Assembly (NCBI RefSeq): GCF_017873815.1
Contig: NZ_JAGGKQ010000010.1
Location: 23,790 to 87,789 of the forward strand
Direction of reading: 5' to 3'
Source of the DNA: Halorubrum alkaliphilum
GTDB lineage: Archaea; Halobacteriota; Halobacteria; Halobacteriales; Haloferacaceae
DNA length: 64,000 nucleotides
Below are positions 27,310-36,520 of this stretch, piece by piece (position 1 is the stretch's first letter; every line of letters starts with the position of its first letter). Under the pieces are notes generated by a model that worked only from the letters and a program-made list of their open reading frames with translations, was not told the DNA's origin and did not search any database. The translations under genes and the position numbers were made by a program.

Positions 27310-28602
27310 GTGCGACTCGTTCAAGTGATGATCCCGGCGGGGAAACGCGCGGCGGTCGTCCGCGCGCTCGACGAGGAGGGGGTCGACTACGTCGTCACCG
27401 ACGAGACCAGCGGCCGCGAGTACACGGCGGTGGCGACGTTCCCCCTCCCGACCGCAGCGGTCGAGCCGGTCCTCGAACGGCTCCGCGAGGCCGGGATCGA
27501 CGAACGGACCTACACCGTCATCGTCGCCGCGGAGACGGTGATATCGCGGCGGTTCGAGGCGCTAGAGGAGGAGTACGCGAGGGAGTCCGATCGCGCGGAA
27601 GACCGAATATCGCGTGAGGAGCTACAGGCGAAGGCGGCCGACCTTGCCTCCGGAATGCGGACGTACGTCCTCATGACCGTTATTTCGGCGGTGATCGCGA
27701 CGGCGGGGTTGCTGTTGAACTCGCCGGCGACCGTCGTCGGGTCGATGGTGATCGCGCCGCTGATAGGGCCGGCGATGTCGGCCGCCATCGGGACCGTCGT
27801 CGACGACGAGACGATGTTCCGTCGTGGGGTCCGAATGCAGGTGATCGGCGTCGGTGTCGCCGTCCTCTCGGCGACGCTATTCGCCGCAGCCCTGCGCTCG
27901 CTCGCGTTGGTTCCGCCGGGACTCAACCCGCTCGAACTCGCGGAGGTCGCGGAACGGCTCGCCCCGAACGTGCTCGTGCTCGCGGTTGCCATCGGAGCCG
28001 GCATCGCGGGTATCGTCTCGCTGATGACCGGCGTCTCCGCGACGCTCGTCGGCGTGATGATTGCGGTGGCGCTGATCCCGCCCGCCGCCGCCGTCGGCAT
28101 CGGGATCGCCTTCGGGATCCCCCGGCTCGTCGTCGGCGCGGGCGTGATCGTGGCGGTGAACGTCCTCTCGATCAACCTCTCGGCGCTCGTCGTGTTGTGG
28201 TACAACGGCTATCGACCCCAGCAGTGGTTCCGTGAGGACGACGCACGGGCGGCGCTCGTCAAGCGCGTCGGGGTGCTCGTCGTCGCTATCGCGCTCCTCT
28301 CCGTGTTTCTCGGCGGCGTCACCTACGAATCGTACGTCGCGTCGACCACCGAAACCGACATCCGAAACGCCGTCGGCGACGAGTTGGCGGCCATCGACGG
28401 CGGAATGGAGCTGTTGGAACTCGACGTCCAGCGGAGCGGTACCGTCCCGCCGCTGTCGACTGATCGCGTCGTAGTTACGATCGGCGCACCCCCAGGAACG
28501 ACCATCGACGGACTCGCAACACGGTTGGACGAGCAGATCGAGGCGGTGACCGGTGACCGCGTGGACGTGGAGGTCAGAGTAGTAACGGTTGACCGGGCAT
28601 AG
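27310..28602 (+). CDS. TIGR00341/DUF389 family membrane protein
   Basis: 430 residues. The N-terminal ~85 residues form a soluble ferredoxin-like/ACT-like domain (RLVQVMIPAGKRAAVVRALD). A charged coiled segment follows, then six or seven transmembrane helices with the family motif GSMVIAPLIGPAMSA, and a soluble C-terminal domain. Function not established; DUF389 proteins are sometimes suggested to be transport-related. GTG 27310 follows a TATA box (gattataag, about 27276-27284) by ~26 bp, so a leaderless start fits. Confidence 0.8.
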   Translation: MRLVQVMIPAGKRAAVVRALDEEGVDYVVTDETSGREYTAVATFPLPTAAVEPVLERLREAGIDERTYTVIVAAETVISRRFEALEEEYARESDRAEDRISREELQAKAADLASGMRTYVLMTVISAVIATAGLLLNSPATVVGSMVIAPLIGPAMSAAIGTVVDDETMFRRGVRMQVIGVGVAVLSATLFAAALRSLALVPPGLNPLELAEVAERLAPNVLVLAVAIGAGIAGIVSLMTGVSATLVGVMIAVALIPPAAAVGIGIAFGIPRLVVGAGVIVAVNVLSINLSALVVLWYNGYRPQQWFREDDARAALVKRVGVLVVAIALLSVFLGGVTYESYVASTTETDIRNAVGDELAAIDGGMELLELDVQRSGTVPPLSTDRVVVTIGAPPGTTIDGLATRLDEQIEAVTGDRVDVEVRVVTVDRA

Positions 28603-28660
28603 CCCACGACTGGACTCGCGAGCGTCCTGTGTTATCCGACTGTCCGGGCGTTCCGACGGC

Positions 28661-29650
28661 TCACCGCTCCTCGCCGTCTCGCGTGGGTAAGTCGGGGTCG
28701 TACTCGACCGCGTCGACGACCATATCGAGGACGGACTCGACGTTCTCGTTCTGGGTGACGCTCATCGTCGCGTCGACAGCCTCGGCACGAACCGCGTCGA
28801 AGCGGTCGTGTTTGTTCGCGACTGTGAGAAGCGGGATCGACTCGTCGAACAGCGCACGGACCTCCTCGCGGAGTTCGAGTTGGACATCGAGGGGGTACCC
28901 ACAGTCTCCGGACGGGTCGAGCACGAAGAGGACGACATCCGCGAGGTGGGCCACCGCGCTCACCGCCTGCCGCTCGATGTCGTTGCGCTCCGCTTCAGGA
29001 CGGTCGAGCAGTCCAGGCGTATCGACGATCTGGTAACGAATATGATCGCGCTCGAAGTGTCCGACCTGAACGCCGCGGGTTGTGAACGGGTACTCGGCGA
29101 TCTCGTTTGCGGCGCGGGTGACGTGGTTCACGAACGAGGATTTGCCGACGTTCGGGTAGCCCGCGACGACGATAGCGGGTTCGTCGGGGCGGATGTCCGG
29201 TAGGTCCCGCAGGTCGTCACGAGAGTCACCGATGTAGCGGAGGTCGTCTTCGATCTGGTCCATGACGTCCGCCATCCGGGCGAACGCCTGCTTGCGGTGT
29301 TTCCGAGCGGTGTCGACGTCGGAGTTGCGGATCTTCGTCGTGTACTCGTCACGGAGGTCCTCTATCTGCCGACTCGCCCACATTACCTGTGAAAGTGCCT
29401 GTCGGAGGCGGTCGACATCGACGATGGCGTCCGCGAGTTCGTAGTAGAACGGGTCGACGTCGAAGCCGAAATCCGGCCACGAAACGACGACGTTCTCTAA
29501 GTTGTCCGAGAGGATGTTGCCGGCGGTCCGCAGCATCGACTCCTGGGCCTCGTGGCCACGCTTGGCGCGACCCGCGCGTGCCGCACGGGAGAATGCCTTG
29601 TCGACGAGTTCCTCTGAGCGGGGGGTCGTCGGGAGGCCCTCAAATATCAT
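28661..29650 (-). CDS. NOG1-type GTPase
   Basis: 329 residues from ATG 29650 (MIFEGLPTTPRSEELVDKAF). The N-terminal ~155-residue helical domain is the NOG1 N-terminus. The GTPase domain has G1 GYPNVGKSS, G2 in EYPFTTRGVQ, G3 DTPGLLD and G4 NKHD. NOG1 proteins act in late large-subunit ribosome assembly. This archaeal form ends soon after the G domain. The open frame before 29650 is not family-like. Confidence 0.88.
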   Translation of the reverse strand: MIFEGLPTTPRSEELVDKAFSRAARAGRAKRGHEAQESMLRTAGNILSDNLENVVVSWPDFGFDVDPFYYELADAIVDVDRLRQALSQVMWASRQIEDLRDEYTTKIRNSDVDTARKHRKQAFARMADVMDQIEDDLRYIGDSRDDLRDLPDIRPDEPAIVVAGYPNVGKSSFVNHVTRAANEIAEYPFTTRGVQVGHFERDHIRYQIVDTPGLLDRPEAERNDIERQAVSAVAHLADVVLFVLDPSGDCGYPLDVQLELREEVRALFDESIPLLTVANKHDRFDAVRAEAVDATMSVTQNENVESVLDMVVDAVEYDPDLPTRDGEER

Positions 29651-29775
29651 ACGCCGGTGTACCCCGCCGAGAGGGATAAGGGCGTCCGTTTCCGGGCCAT
29701 GCGGGACGCGAAGGGGAAAACGGACCCTCGACACGCTCCGATACGTTTACGCACGTCCGTGGCCGCCCCTGTGAC

Positions 29776-30228
29776 ATGAGTCTTGAAGCCACCGTGGCCG
29801 CCCCGTTCCAGTGGCACGCCGCGGAGCGGCTGGGCGAGGGCGAGTTCGTGGTGGCGCTCTCGCTGGAGCGTGACTGGTTCTCACCGGACCAAGCGAAGCG
29901 GCTCGTCGACGTGGCGGTCGGGCGGGGACTGGTCGAGGAAGAGGACGGTGACCTGCTTGCCCGATTCGACCCGGACGAGGTGACGATACCCGAGGGGTTT
30001 CACCCCTCGGAGGACGTGTTGCGCGAGCAGTCGACGTTCGAGACCGCGCTCGACGCCATCGTCGACGCCGGCGTCGAGAAACAGCGCGCGGTCGCGGGGA
30101 TCAACGAGCGACAGCGCGCGCTCGCGATCACCATCGAGGCGGCGGCAGTCCTCTACGCGAAAGAGCGGGGAGCGGCGGTCGACCACCTCGCTGCCGACGT
30201 TCGGTCCGAACTCACGGGGGGCGAGTGA
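29776..30228 (+). CDS. DUF2240 family protein
   Basis: 150 residues matching the archaeal DUF2240 pattern: PFQWHAAERLGEGEFVVALSLERDWFSPDQAKRLVDVA, then GLVEEEDGDLLARFDPDEVTIPEGFHPSE. The N-terminal half looks like a winged-helix-type segment. Function unknown. The stop codon overlaps the next ATG (TGATG), so the pair is translationally coupled. Confidence 0.75.
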   Translation: MSLEATVAAPFQWHAAERLGEGEFVVALSLERDWFSPDQAKRLVDVAVGRGLVEEEDGDLLARFDPDEVTIPEGFHPSEDVLREQSTFETALDAIVDAGVEKQRAVAGINERQRALAITIEAAAVLYAKERGAAVDHLAADVRSELTGGE

Positions 30229-30626
30229 TGGCTGAAGAGCGCCTGACCGACGGCGTCCGGATCGCGCAACTGCTCGCCTCGGAGGTGACCGGGAACCACG
30301 GACGGCTCCGGGATCTGTCGGTGACAGACGCCGATCCCGACGTAGAGCCGACGCCGGACGGTGCGCTCGCGTACGCACTCGTCGACGGCAACAATCGACT
30401 CGGCGAGGCGTTCGTCCAGCCCGACCGCGTCAGGGTCGAGTTCCGGGTCGCGCCGGACGCCGCCGCCGACGCCGCCGGAACTGCGGGGCTCCGCGTCAGG
30501 CCGAAGGCGACCCAGCCGCCGCGGACGCTGGTGTTCGTCGAGAGCGGCGCAGAAGTAAAGCGAGTCCTCCCGGTGCTCGAAGCCGTACTCGAAACGGGAA
30601 GCCGTTCCGCAAACAGTGACACGTAG
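30228..30626 (+). CDS. Hypothetical protein coupled to DUF2240
   Basis: 132 residues: an N-terminal helical segment (DGVRIAQLLASEVTGNHGRL), a beta-rich middle (ALAYALVDGNNRLGEAFVQPDRVRVEFRVAPDAA) and an end with TLVFVESGAEVKRVLPVLEAVL. No known motif. ATG 30228 overlaps the DUF2240 stop; GTG 30225 is a possible alternative start. Coupling suggests it works with the DUF2240 protein. Confidence 0.65.
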   Translation: MAEERLTDGVRIAQLLASEVTGNHGRLRDLSVTDADPDVEPTPDGALAYALVDGNNRLGEAFVQPDRVRVEFRVAPDAAADAAGTAGLRVRPKATQPPRTLVFVESGAEVKRVLPVLEAVLETGSRSANSDT

Positions 30627-30673
30627 TACGGGAATCGAGGCGGTCCGCGGTGGCTCCGAGCCGAGCGGTTCGC

Positions 30674-32566
30674 CTACTCCGGGCTCCCGCCATCGCCCAT
30701 GGCCACGTCGCGTGTCGACCCGGCCGACGGACCGTCGCTCGACCCGTCGCTGACATCGAACGCTCGGAGCAGCTCTTGGAGCCGCTCGGCCTGATCGACG
30801 AGGGATCCGACTTCGGTCGTCGCTTGCGACATCGCCGATAGCTGGTCGGCGGCCGCCGTCGAGACCTCATCCGCCTCCTCGGCGGTCGACTGGCTGATTC
30901 CCGCCACCTCCTCGGCCATCGACACCGTCTCCTCGGTGCTCGCGGCCTGATCGTCGGTTGCGTTGCTGATCTCGCGGATTCCCTCGTCGGTCTCGGCGGC
31001 GTTGTCGGCGACCCGAGTGAACGCGTCGGCCGTGTCGCGGACGGCGTCCGCACCGGCGTCCATGTGTTCACTCGCCGTGCGGACCTCCTCCACCGTCGCC
31101 GTTGTCTGTCGTTGGGTCCCCTCGATCAGCTCCTCAATCTCTTCGGCCGCATCCTTCGTCTCCTCGGCGAGCTGTTTCACCTCGTCGGCGACGACGGCGA
31201 AGCCGTCGCTCGATCCCGTTCCGTCGCCGCCGGCGCGCGCGGCCTCGATGTTGGCGTTGAGCGCGAGGAGGTTGGTCTGCTCGGCGATATCGCCGATGAG
31301 GTCGACGATCTCGCCGATGTCGTCCATCCGCTCTTCGAGCAGCCGGACGTTCTCCGCGGTCGACTCGATCGCCGCCTGCGACTCCTGGACGCTATCGATC
31401 GCCGTCTCGGCGGTGTCTTCACCCTCATCTGCGATCCCGGCCGTCTGCTGGGCGGCGTCAGCGACAGTTTCGGTCGAGGAGGCGACCTCCTCGATCGCTG
31501 CCGAGAGGTTGTTCATTTCGCTCGACACCTGCGTGAGCATCTCCCGCTGTTCGTCGGCACCCTCCGCGATCTCTCCGATCGACTCGGTCACGTCCTCGCT
31601 GAGTCCCTCGGCGGTGTCGACGTTCGACATCGCCTTGCTGCTCGCGTCGGACACCTCGTGGGCGAACGACTGGATCTCCTCCATCGTCGCCTCGATATCG
31701 TCCATCATCTCGTTGAACGCCGCGCCGATCTGCTCCATCGCTTCGCTCTCGCTGTCGGCGTCGAGCCGAACCGTCAGGTCACCGGCAGCGGCACGGTCCA
31801 TGCCCGTCTGGTACTCGTCGGCCTTCGTTTCGAGGTGCTGGTTCAGGCGTTCGACCTCCTCGCGGCGCTTCTCGACTTCCGATTTTGCCGCCTCGACGTC
31901 CTGTATCTCCGCCTTCTGCTCCGCGACGGTGTCGAGTTTCTCCTCGACGTCCCGCCGTGACGACTCTATCGACGACCACAGCTGAAGAATGCCGAACACG
32001 CCGGCGAGGACGAACGCCGCGTGGACGTTCGCCCAGAAGCCGTGGTTTTGCATCGCCGGCTCGTGGTTGAACATCATCCCCATCTCGAGTATCGAAAACA
32101 GCTGGTGGGTACCGGCGACGACCGCCACGCCGATCGCAAGCGGCACCCAGTCCTCGTACATGGCCAGCCAAACGATTGCGACGAAGTAGTGGAAGTGTGC
32201 CTCGATGAATCCGCCTGAAAAGGAGACGAGTACCGTGGACGCCCACGTCAACGCGAGCGCGATCGCGCCGGACCGTACCCGGCGCGGCAGCATTGGGAGC
32301 GCCGCGACGGCGGTCAGCGCGCCGACGGCCCCGACCCATAAAAGTAATTCAGTCGTCCCGATCGCCGGCAGGGTTGCTCCCGAGATCGGTTCCGGGCCTT
32401 CGAGCAGCCCGAGTCCGACGAGGAGCGGAACGTGGAGCGCCGCGATGACGAGCATGATCCGATGCCGACGGGCCCACGTGTCGGCGTCGATCTTGCTCCC
32501 ATCGGGAATCGACTCGAACAACCCGTTGAGGCGGTCGGCCACGCCGGGATTCGTATTACTTGCCAT
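30674..32566 (-). CDS. Methyl-accepting chemotaxis transducer with His-rich membrane sensor
   Basis: 630 residues. The first ~215 hold six or seven transmembrane helices with GGFIEAHFHYFVAIVW and GTHQLFSILEMGMMFNHE, a histidine-rich sensor core. A HAMP region (DEYQTGMDRAAAGDLTVRLDAD) follows, then a long MCP signalling coiled coil with the hairpin tip EIVDLIGDIAEQTNLLALNANIEAARAG that contacts CheA/CheW. There is no periplasmic loop of size, so it senses something in or at the membrane (redox, light partner, gas or energy state). The ligand is not known. No che genes are nearby. Confidence 0.88.
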   Translation of the reverse strand: MASNTNPGVADRLNGLFESIPDGSKIDADTWARRHRIMLVIAALHVPLLVGLGLLEGPEPISGATLPAIGTTELLLWVGAVGALTAVAALPMLPRRVRSGAIALALTWASTVLVSFSGGFIEAHFHYFVAIVWLAMYEDWVPLAIGVAVVAGTHQLFSILEMGMMFNHEPAMQNHGFWANVHAAFVLAGVFGILQLWSSIESSRRDVEEKLDTVAEQKAEIQDVEAAKSEVEKRREEVERLNQHLETKADEYQTGMDRAAAGDLTVRLDADSESEAMEQIGAAFNEMMDDIEATMEEIQSFAHEVSDASSKAMSNVDTAEGLSEDVTESIGEIAEGADEQREMLTQVSSEMNNLSAAIEEVASSTETVADAAQQTAGIADEGEDTAETAIDSVQESQAAIESTAENVRLLEERMDDIGEIVDLIGDIAEQTNLLALNANIEAARAGGDGTGSSDGFAVVADEVKQLAEETKDAAEEIEELIEGTQRQTTATVEEVRTASEHMDAGADAVRDTADAFTRVADNAAETDEGIREISNATDDQAASTEETVSMAEEVAGISQSTAEEADEVSTAAADQLSAMSQATTEVGSLVDQAERLQELLRAFDVSDGSSDGPSAGSTRDVAMGDGGSPE

Positions 32567-32576
32567 AATTGTGCCT

Positions 32577-32582
32577 ACCTCC
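32577..32582 (-). promoter_or_regulatory. Strong ribosome-binding site of the transducer gene
   Basis: GGAGGT on the minus strand ends about 10 bases before ATG 32566. Many genes here appear leaderless, so this Shine-Dalgarno supports the chosen start. Confidence 0.6.
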
Positions 32583-32767
32583 AGTGTCCGAGTATATCAA
32601 TCCTCAGCCACGATTATCATATCCAGTATTTTTTGCCGGTATGTGTGAGATAGCTGCCACAAACCGGACAGCGATCAACAGACGAACCGATCCGGCTGGA
32701 GAGCAGCGGCTCGGTGCGAAGCGGGCGAGCCGGACGCTTTTAAGTCTCGTCGGGACGCAGTACGGTC

Positions 32768-34018
32768 GTGACGCTCGATCCGATCCACGTCGAGAACATC
32801 GCGCGGCTCGCGTACGGCATCGCCGGCGACGTGGACACCACCGATCACGAAGACCTGTCGCGGCAGGTGTGGGAGGAGTGGCTACCCGAACTCTACCGCG
32901 ACGGCCGGATCGTAATCGAGCCCGTCGGGGATCACGAGCGACGGCTGGCCCCGATCGACGACGTCGCGCTCGCGGACCGTCCGTTCGGGACGGTCCACGG
33001 GCTCGATTCCGGCACGATCAACCCGACGACGTTTAAAAACGGGCTCGTCGTCGACGTGGCTCACGCGGCGATGGCGTCGGAGCCGACCGACCTCGATCTC
33101 CACCGCGACCGCACCATCGTCGCGACGGTTCACGCGGGCGACTCGACCGCCGACTTCGACGGCGAGTGGACCGAACGGGACGCGGGTCACACCCGCCAGC
33201 GGGTGCTTCACGCGCCCCGCGTCAACCGGTACGCCGAGGGGGTCGTCCACGCGCTCGCGCTGTACCTCGCGGAGGGGACACACGCGCTCGATCACGCCGA
33301 CGCGGTCGACGAACTCCTCGTGCTCGACGGCCCGATATATCCGAAGGAGCTGTTCACCTGGAAGGACCGCGATCCGGAACTGGGCGAGCTGGCGCGAGAG
33401 GCGAAACCGCGGGCGGTCGTCGAGAAGTACGTCCGGCTCGTCGAGCGGTTCGTCGAGCGCGACGTACCCCTCGCGGGGTTCGTGAAGAACCCGGCCAGCC
33501 GAACAATCGTTCGATCCCTGTCCCGGAAGGGCGTGGAGTCTCCCTGGCCCGACGACACCGCACTGTTCACTCGGCTGCTCGAACGCCGGGAAGATGGTGA
33601 CGACGGCGAGCGCGTCGACGACGCGCTCACGTTCACCACGTGGTTCCACAGTCGCGGGGGCGCAGACGGGACGATGGCCGCCGACGACGACGCGCTCGGA
33701 ATCGACCGTCGGCTCGACCCCGAACTGTACGAGCCGACGTTCATGGTGCTGTACGACCCGCGAACCGACATCACGTATAAATTGGAGGCACCGTACGCGT
33801 TCACCCGCGACGCGGACACGCGGGACCGCCTGACTCGACAGGTGCTCGCGGACGTGGCCACGACGCGAGGGCCGCCGACTGCGGTCGAGAAGGCCGACGC
33901 GCTCGCGCGGATCAACGCGACCGAGAAGGCGGCGCTACGACGGAAGTTCGAGGAGCGATTCGACAGCGACCAACAGGCGACTTACGACGACCATCGGTGG
34001 GGAAAGGACCGACGCTAG
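32768..34018 (+). CDS. nurA: NurA-domain DNA-repair nuclease
   Basis: 416 residues from GTG 32768. NurA is the 5'-3' nuclease that works with HerA helicase in archaeal DNA end resection. Family motifs are VHGLDSGTINPTTF (metal-binding D), LLVLDGPIYPKELF and KNPASRTIVRSLS. HerA, Mre11 and Rad50 are not adjacent. The frame runs to the TAG at 34016-34018 just before the convergent CPBP gene. Confidence 0.85.
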   Translation: MTLDPIHVENIARLAYGIAGDVDTTDHEDLSRQVWEEWLPELYRDGRIVIEPVGDHERRLAPIDDVALADRPFGTVHGLDSGTINPTTFKNGLVVDVAHAAMASEPTDLDLHRDRTIVATVHAGDSTADFDGEWTERDAGHTRQRVLHAPRVNRYAEGVVHALALYLAEGTHALDHADAVDELLVLDGPIYPKELFTWKDRDPELGELAREAKPRAVVEKYVRLVERFVERDVPLAGFVKNPASRTIVRSLSRKGVESPWPDDTALFTRLLERREDGDDGERVDDALTFTTWFHSRGGADGTMAADDDALGIDRRLDPELYEPTFMVLYDPRTDITYKLEAPYAFTRDADTRDRLTRQVLADVATTRGPPTAVEKADALARINATEKAALRRKFEERFDSDQQATYDDHRWGKDRR

Positions 34019-34023
34019 CCCGT

Positions 34024-34752
34024 TCATATCGAGTTGACCAGAAGCACGACGTAGATGGCCGCGTTGTAGACGCCGTGTGCCAGCCCGGGGATCAACACGT
34101 TGTCGGTGCGCTCGTAGAGGGCCCCCAGTACGCAGCCCAGTCCAACTACGACGCCGACGTACGCCCACTGCTCGGCCGTACTCCCGTCGATGCCCGGGAG
34201 GTGGATCAGGCCGAAGAGGACGCTCGCGAGCAGGATCGCGGGCGCAGCGTCGAGCGCGCGGCGGAGCCCCCCCTGGACGACCCCACGGAACAGCAGTTCC
34301 TCGACCGGGCCGACGACGAGCAGCGACACCGCGATCATCGCGAGGTAGTACGCGACCGGGTCGCCACCGGGGACGGTCGCCTGGTTCTGTGCGGTACCGA
34401 GGCCGACGGACTGAAGCCCGAACAGCGCGGCGTACTGGAGGACCAACAACGCGGCTCCCGCGCCGACGACGAGTCCGACGTCGCGGGCCGTGAGCCGGGA
34501 GATCCGGAGGAGGTCCCACTCCTCGGTGATCGCGAGATACCCGAGGGCCGCGAGGAGGAACCCGCTGAACTGGAGGACGGTCCGGAGCAGCTGCCACCCG
34601 TTCCCGCCCTCGACGACGATGCCGGCGCGGATTGCGAGCGACGAGACCGGCGCGGTAACCGCGCTCGCGACGACTAAGGCGAGCAGGACCGCGAAGGCGG
34701 CGCTCCCCAGGCGGAGGAGCCCGTGGACCGAAGCGGGGAGGTCGTCCGTCAT
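34024..34752 (-). CDS. CPBP-family intramembrane metalloprotease
   Basis: 242 residues from ATG 34752, about seven transmembrane helices. The catalytic motifs of the Rce1/CPBP (ABI) family are present: VGPVEELLFRGVVQG (EExxxR), LFGLIHLPG and LAHGVYNAAIY. Substrate unknown. It is convergent with nurA, with stop codons 5 bp apart. The frame is open far upstream of 34752 but overlaps pgi in the antisense-like part and is not family-like. Confidence 0.85.
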   Translation of the reverse strand: MTDDLPASVHGLLRLGSAAFAVLLALVVASAVTAPVSSLAIRAGIVVEGGNGWQLLRTVLQFSGFLLAALGYLAITEEWDLLRISRLTARDVGLVVGAGAALLVLQYAALFGLQSVGLGTAQNQATVPGGDPVAYYLAMIAVSLLVVGPVEELLFRGVVQGGLRRALDAAPAILLASVLFGLIHLPGIDGSTAEQWAYVGVVVGLGCVLGALYERTDNVLIPGLAHGVYNAAIYVVLLVNSI

Positions 34753-34838
34753 CGGCGGTGCTAGGATGTGCGGGGTGTTAGGCGCTCCGGAAAGGACGGG
34801 ATGTCGGACGGGTCGGACCGTGCTCGGAGAAGGAGGGT

Positions 34839-36131
34839 TCAGCGCCCCTCGATCCGGAGCTCGCGCTTGTCGTCGACCGCGTCGGCCTCGGGGAACGCTC
34901 CACCGCCGAGCAGGCCACGGGCCGCGTTTTTTCCCCACTCGACGGCGGGCTGGGTGAACGTCGAGACGCTCGCGAGCTCGCCGTACAGCACGCAGGCGGC
35001 TTCCATCCCGAACAGTAGCTCGCCGAGAGCGCGCTCGTCGACGCGGTCGATCTCGATCCGGACGTTCGGGACCCCCGCGGCCGCGAGGCTCGCCTCGGTC
35101 GCGTCGAACTCCGCGTCGAGCAGATCGCCGAGCGAGGAGCCGCCGAGGTACGCGAGCCCGTCGAGGTCGGTCTCGGGGATCGTCGACGTCGAGCGCTCCG
35201 TCGGGCGCAGGAGCGTCACGAGCTTGTCCGGCGGCCCGGCGCGGTACAGTTGGAGCTGGGAGTGCTGGTCGGTCGCGCCGAGCGCACGGGCGGGCGTCTG
35301 CCCGAGCCCGTCCTTGCCGAGGCTCTCGGCCCACAGCTGCGCGAACCACTCCGCGAACGTCTCCAGCGACTCCGCGTACGGCATGAACGCGTTCGTGCGC
35401 GCGCCGCGCTCCGCGAGCGCGTACGTCGTCGCACCGTAGGCGTACGCCGGCGACTCGAACAGCGACCCCGACAACGCATCCATCCCGTCACGCCCGCCTG
35501 CGAGCACCGCCTCGACATCGTGGCCCTGGAGGGCGGCGACCGCGAGCCCGACCGTCGAGAGCACCGAGAACCGGCCCGGGACGCCCTCGGGAACGTCGAG
35601 CGCAGGGAGGGCGTGGGCCTCGGCGAGCCGCCGGAGGTTCCCCGACTCGCCGGTTGTGACGAAGGTACGCTCGGTCCAGTCGACGCCCGCGTCCGCCATC
35701 GCCTCGCGGACGACGAGGAAGTTCGCGAGCGTCTCGGCGGTCGTTCCCGACCGGGAGACGACGTTGACGACGACGTCATCAAGCGGGAGGGAGGCGAGCA
35801 GGGCGTCGACGTGGTCGGGGTCGACGTTGTCGAGGAAGTAGGCGTCCACGTCGCTGTCGAGTGCGTCCGCGAGCGTCGCAGCCCCGAGCGCGCTCCCGCC
35901 GATGCCGACCGTGAGGACCGCCTCGGGGTCCTCGAAGGGCGCGACCGCCGCGCGGATCGCGTCCGGGTCGGTCGTCTCGGGGAGGTTCAGCGAGGCGTAG
36001 CCGAACTCGTCGTTCACCATCCCATCCGCGATCCGCTCGTGAGCGTCCGCGACCCGGTCGTCCAGTCGCTCCAGCGTCGCCTCCGTGACTCCCGGCGTCG
36101 TGCCGAGCGCATTGCCGATGTCGACGTTCAT
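34839..36131 (-). CDS. pgi: Glucose-6-phosphate isomerase
   Basis: 430 residues from ATG 36131. It interconverts glucose 6-phosphate and fructose 6-phosphate. SIS-fold signatures are VGIGGSALGAATLADAL, VVSRSGTTAETLANFLV and VLSTVGLAVAAL. The C-terminal FTQPAVEWGKNAARGLL holds the catalytic lysine. In haloarchaea this enzyme serves gluconeogenesis and polysaccharide supply since glucose goes through the semi-phosphorylative ED route. A minus-strand promoter should lie in 36132-36280. Confidence 0.93.
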   Translation of the reverse strand: MNVDIGNALGTTPGVTEATLERLDDRVADAHERIADGMVNDEFGYASLNLPETTDPDAIRAAVAPFEDPEAVLTVGIGGSALGAATLADALDSDVDAYFLDNVDPDHVDALLASLPLDDVVVNVVSRSGTTAETLANFLVVREAMADAGVDWTERTFVTTGESGNLRRLAEAHALPALDVPEGVPGRFSVLSTVGLAVAALQGHDVEAVLAGGRDGMDALSGSLFESPAYAYGATTYALAERGARTNAFMPYAESLETFAEWFAQLWAESLGKDGLGQTPARALGATDQHSQLQLYRAGPPDKLVTLLRPTERSTSTIPETDLDGLAYLGGSSLGDLLDAEFDATEASLAAAGVPNVRIEIDRVDERALGELLFGMEAACVLYGELASVSTFTQPAVEWGKNAARGLLGGGAFPEADAVDDKRELRIEGR

Positions 36132-36360
36132 ACCGAAAGAGCCGGGCGAGCGCGACTTAAGTATGGGCGACCGTGCGGCGGCGACGAAGGACGGCAACGT
36201 CGACCGGATGGCGCTGTCGACTGGGACCGTGGACCACGACCACCGCCGCAATACCGAGTTATATATTCGAACCGGCCGGAGCGGTGGCGCGCGCGGTCTG
36301 AGGACGACCGACGGGAGTCCTCGGCGCGTGCGAGGGACGCCGCGAGCGACTGTGTGAATC
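36132..36360. other. Intergenic between pgi and TnpB element
   Basis: Contains a plus-strand TATA-like gttatatattcg (36258-36269) with no gene downstream on that strand except antisense to tnpB. This is followed by a GC-rich run (ggtggcgcgcgcggtctgag and onward). No gene is seen. The last ~20 bases before 36361 would lie in the guide position of a TnpB omega RNA read leftward. Confidence 0.4.
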
Positions 36361-36383
36361 GCCTCGGGGTCAAGCCCCGAGGC
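36361..36383. repeat. IS605-type right-end hairpin
   Basis: Arms GCCTCGGGG (36361-36369) and CCCCGAGGC (36375-36383) with a TCAAG loop. The tnpB stop codon (36370-36372) lies in the loop. The matching left-end hairpin is at 37674-37694, with the same loop and the arms swapped. Confidence 0.8.
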
Positions 36384-36520
36384 TTCCCGTTTCCACGACA
36401 TGACTTGCAGACACGGACTCGAAGTGAGTCGTGTCCGTAGCGGTCACAGTCTCCACGGGCGTGTCTTCGGGCCATCCCAGCCCTAATTCAGCAAAGCCTC
36501 TCTGTAGGACGTTCATCGCC
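36361..36520 (-). ncRNA. Probable omega RNA (sotRNA) overlapping the 3' end of tnpB
   Basis: In haloarchaeal IS1341/IS605-type elements a sense-overlapping RNA from the 3' end of tnpB ends in the right-end hairpin and guides TnpB. The hairpin at 36361-36383 fits this arrangement. The 5' boundary given is nominal; it cannot be fixed from sequence. Confidence 0.4.

Noticed and set aside
35250..36440. Plus-strand open frame of 396 codons opposite pgi
   Set aside because: Antisense shadow; pgi on the minus strand has intact SIS motifs.
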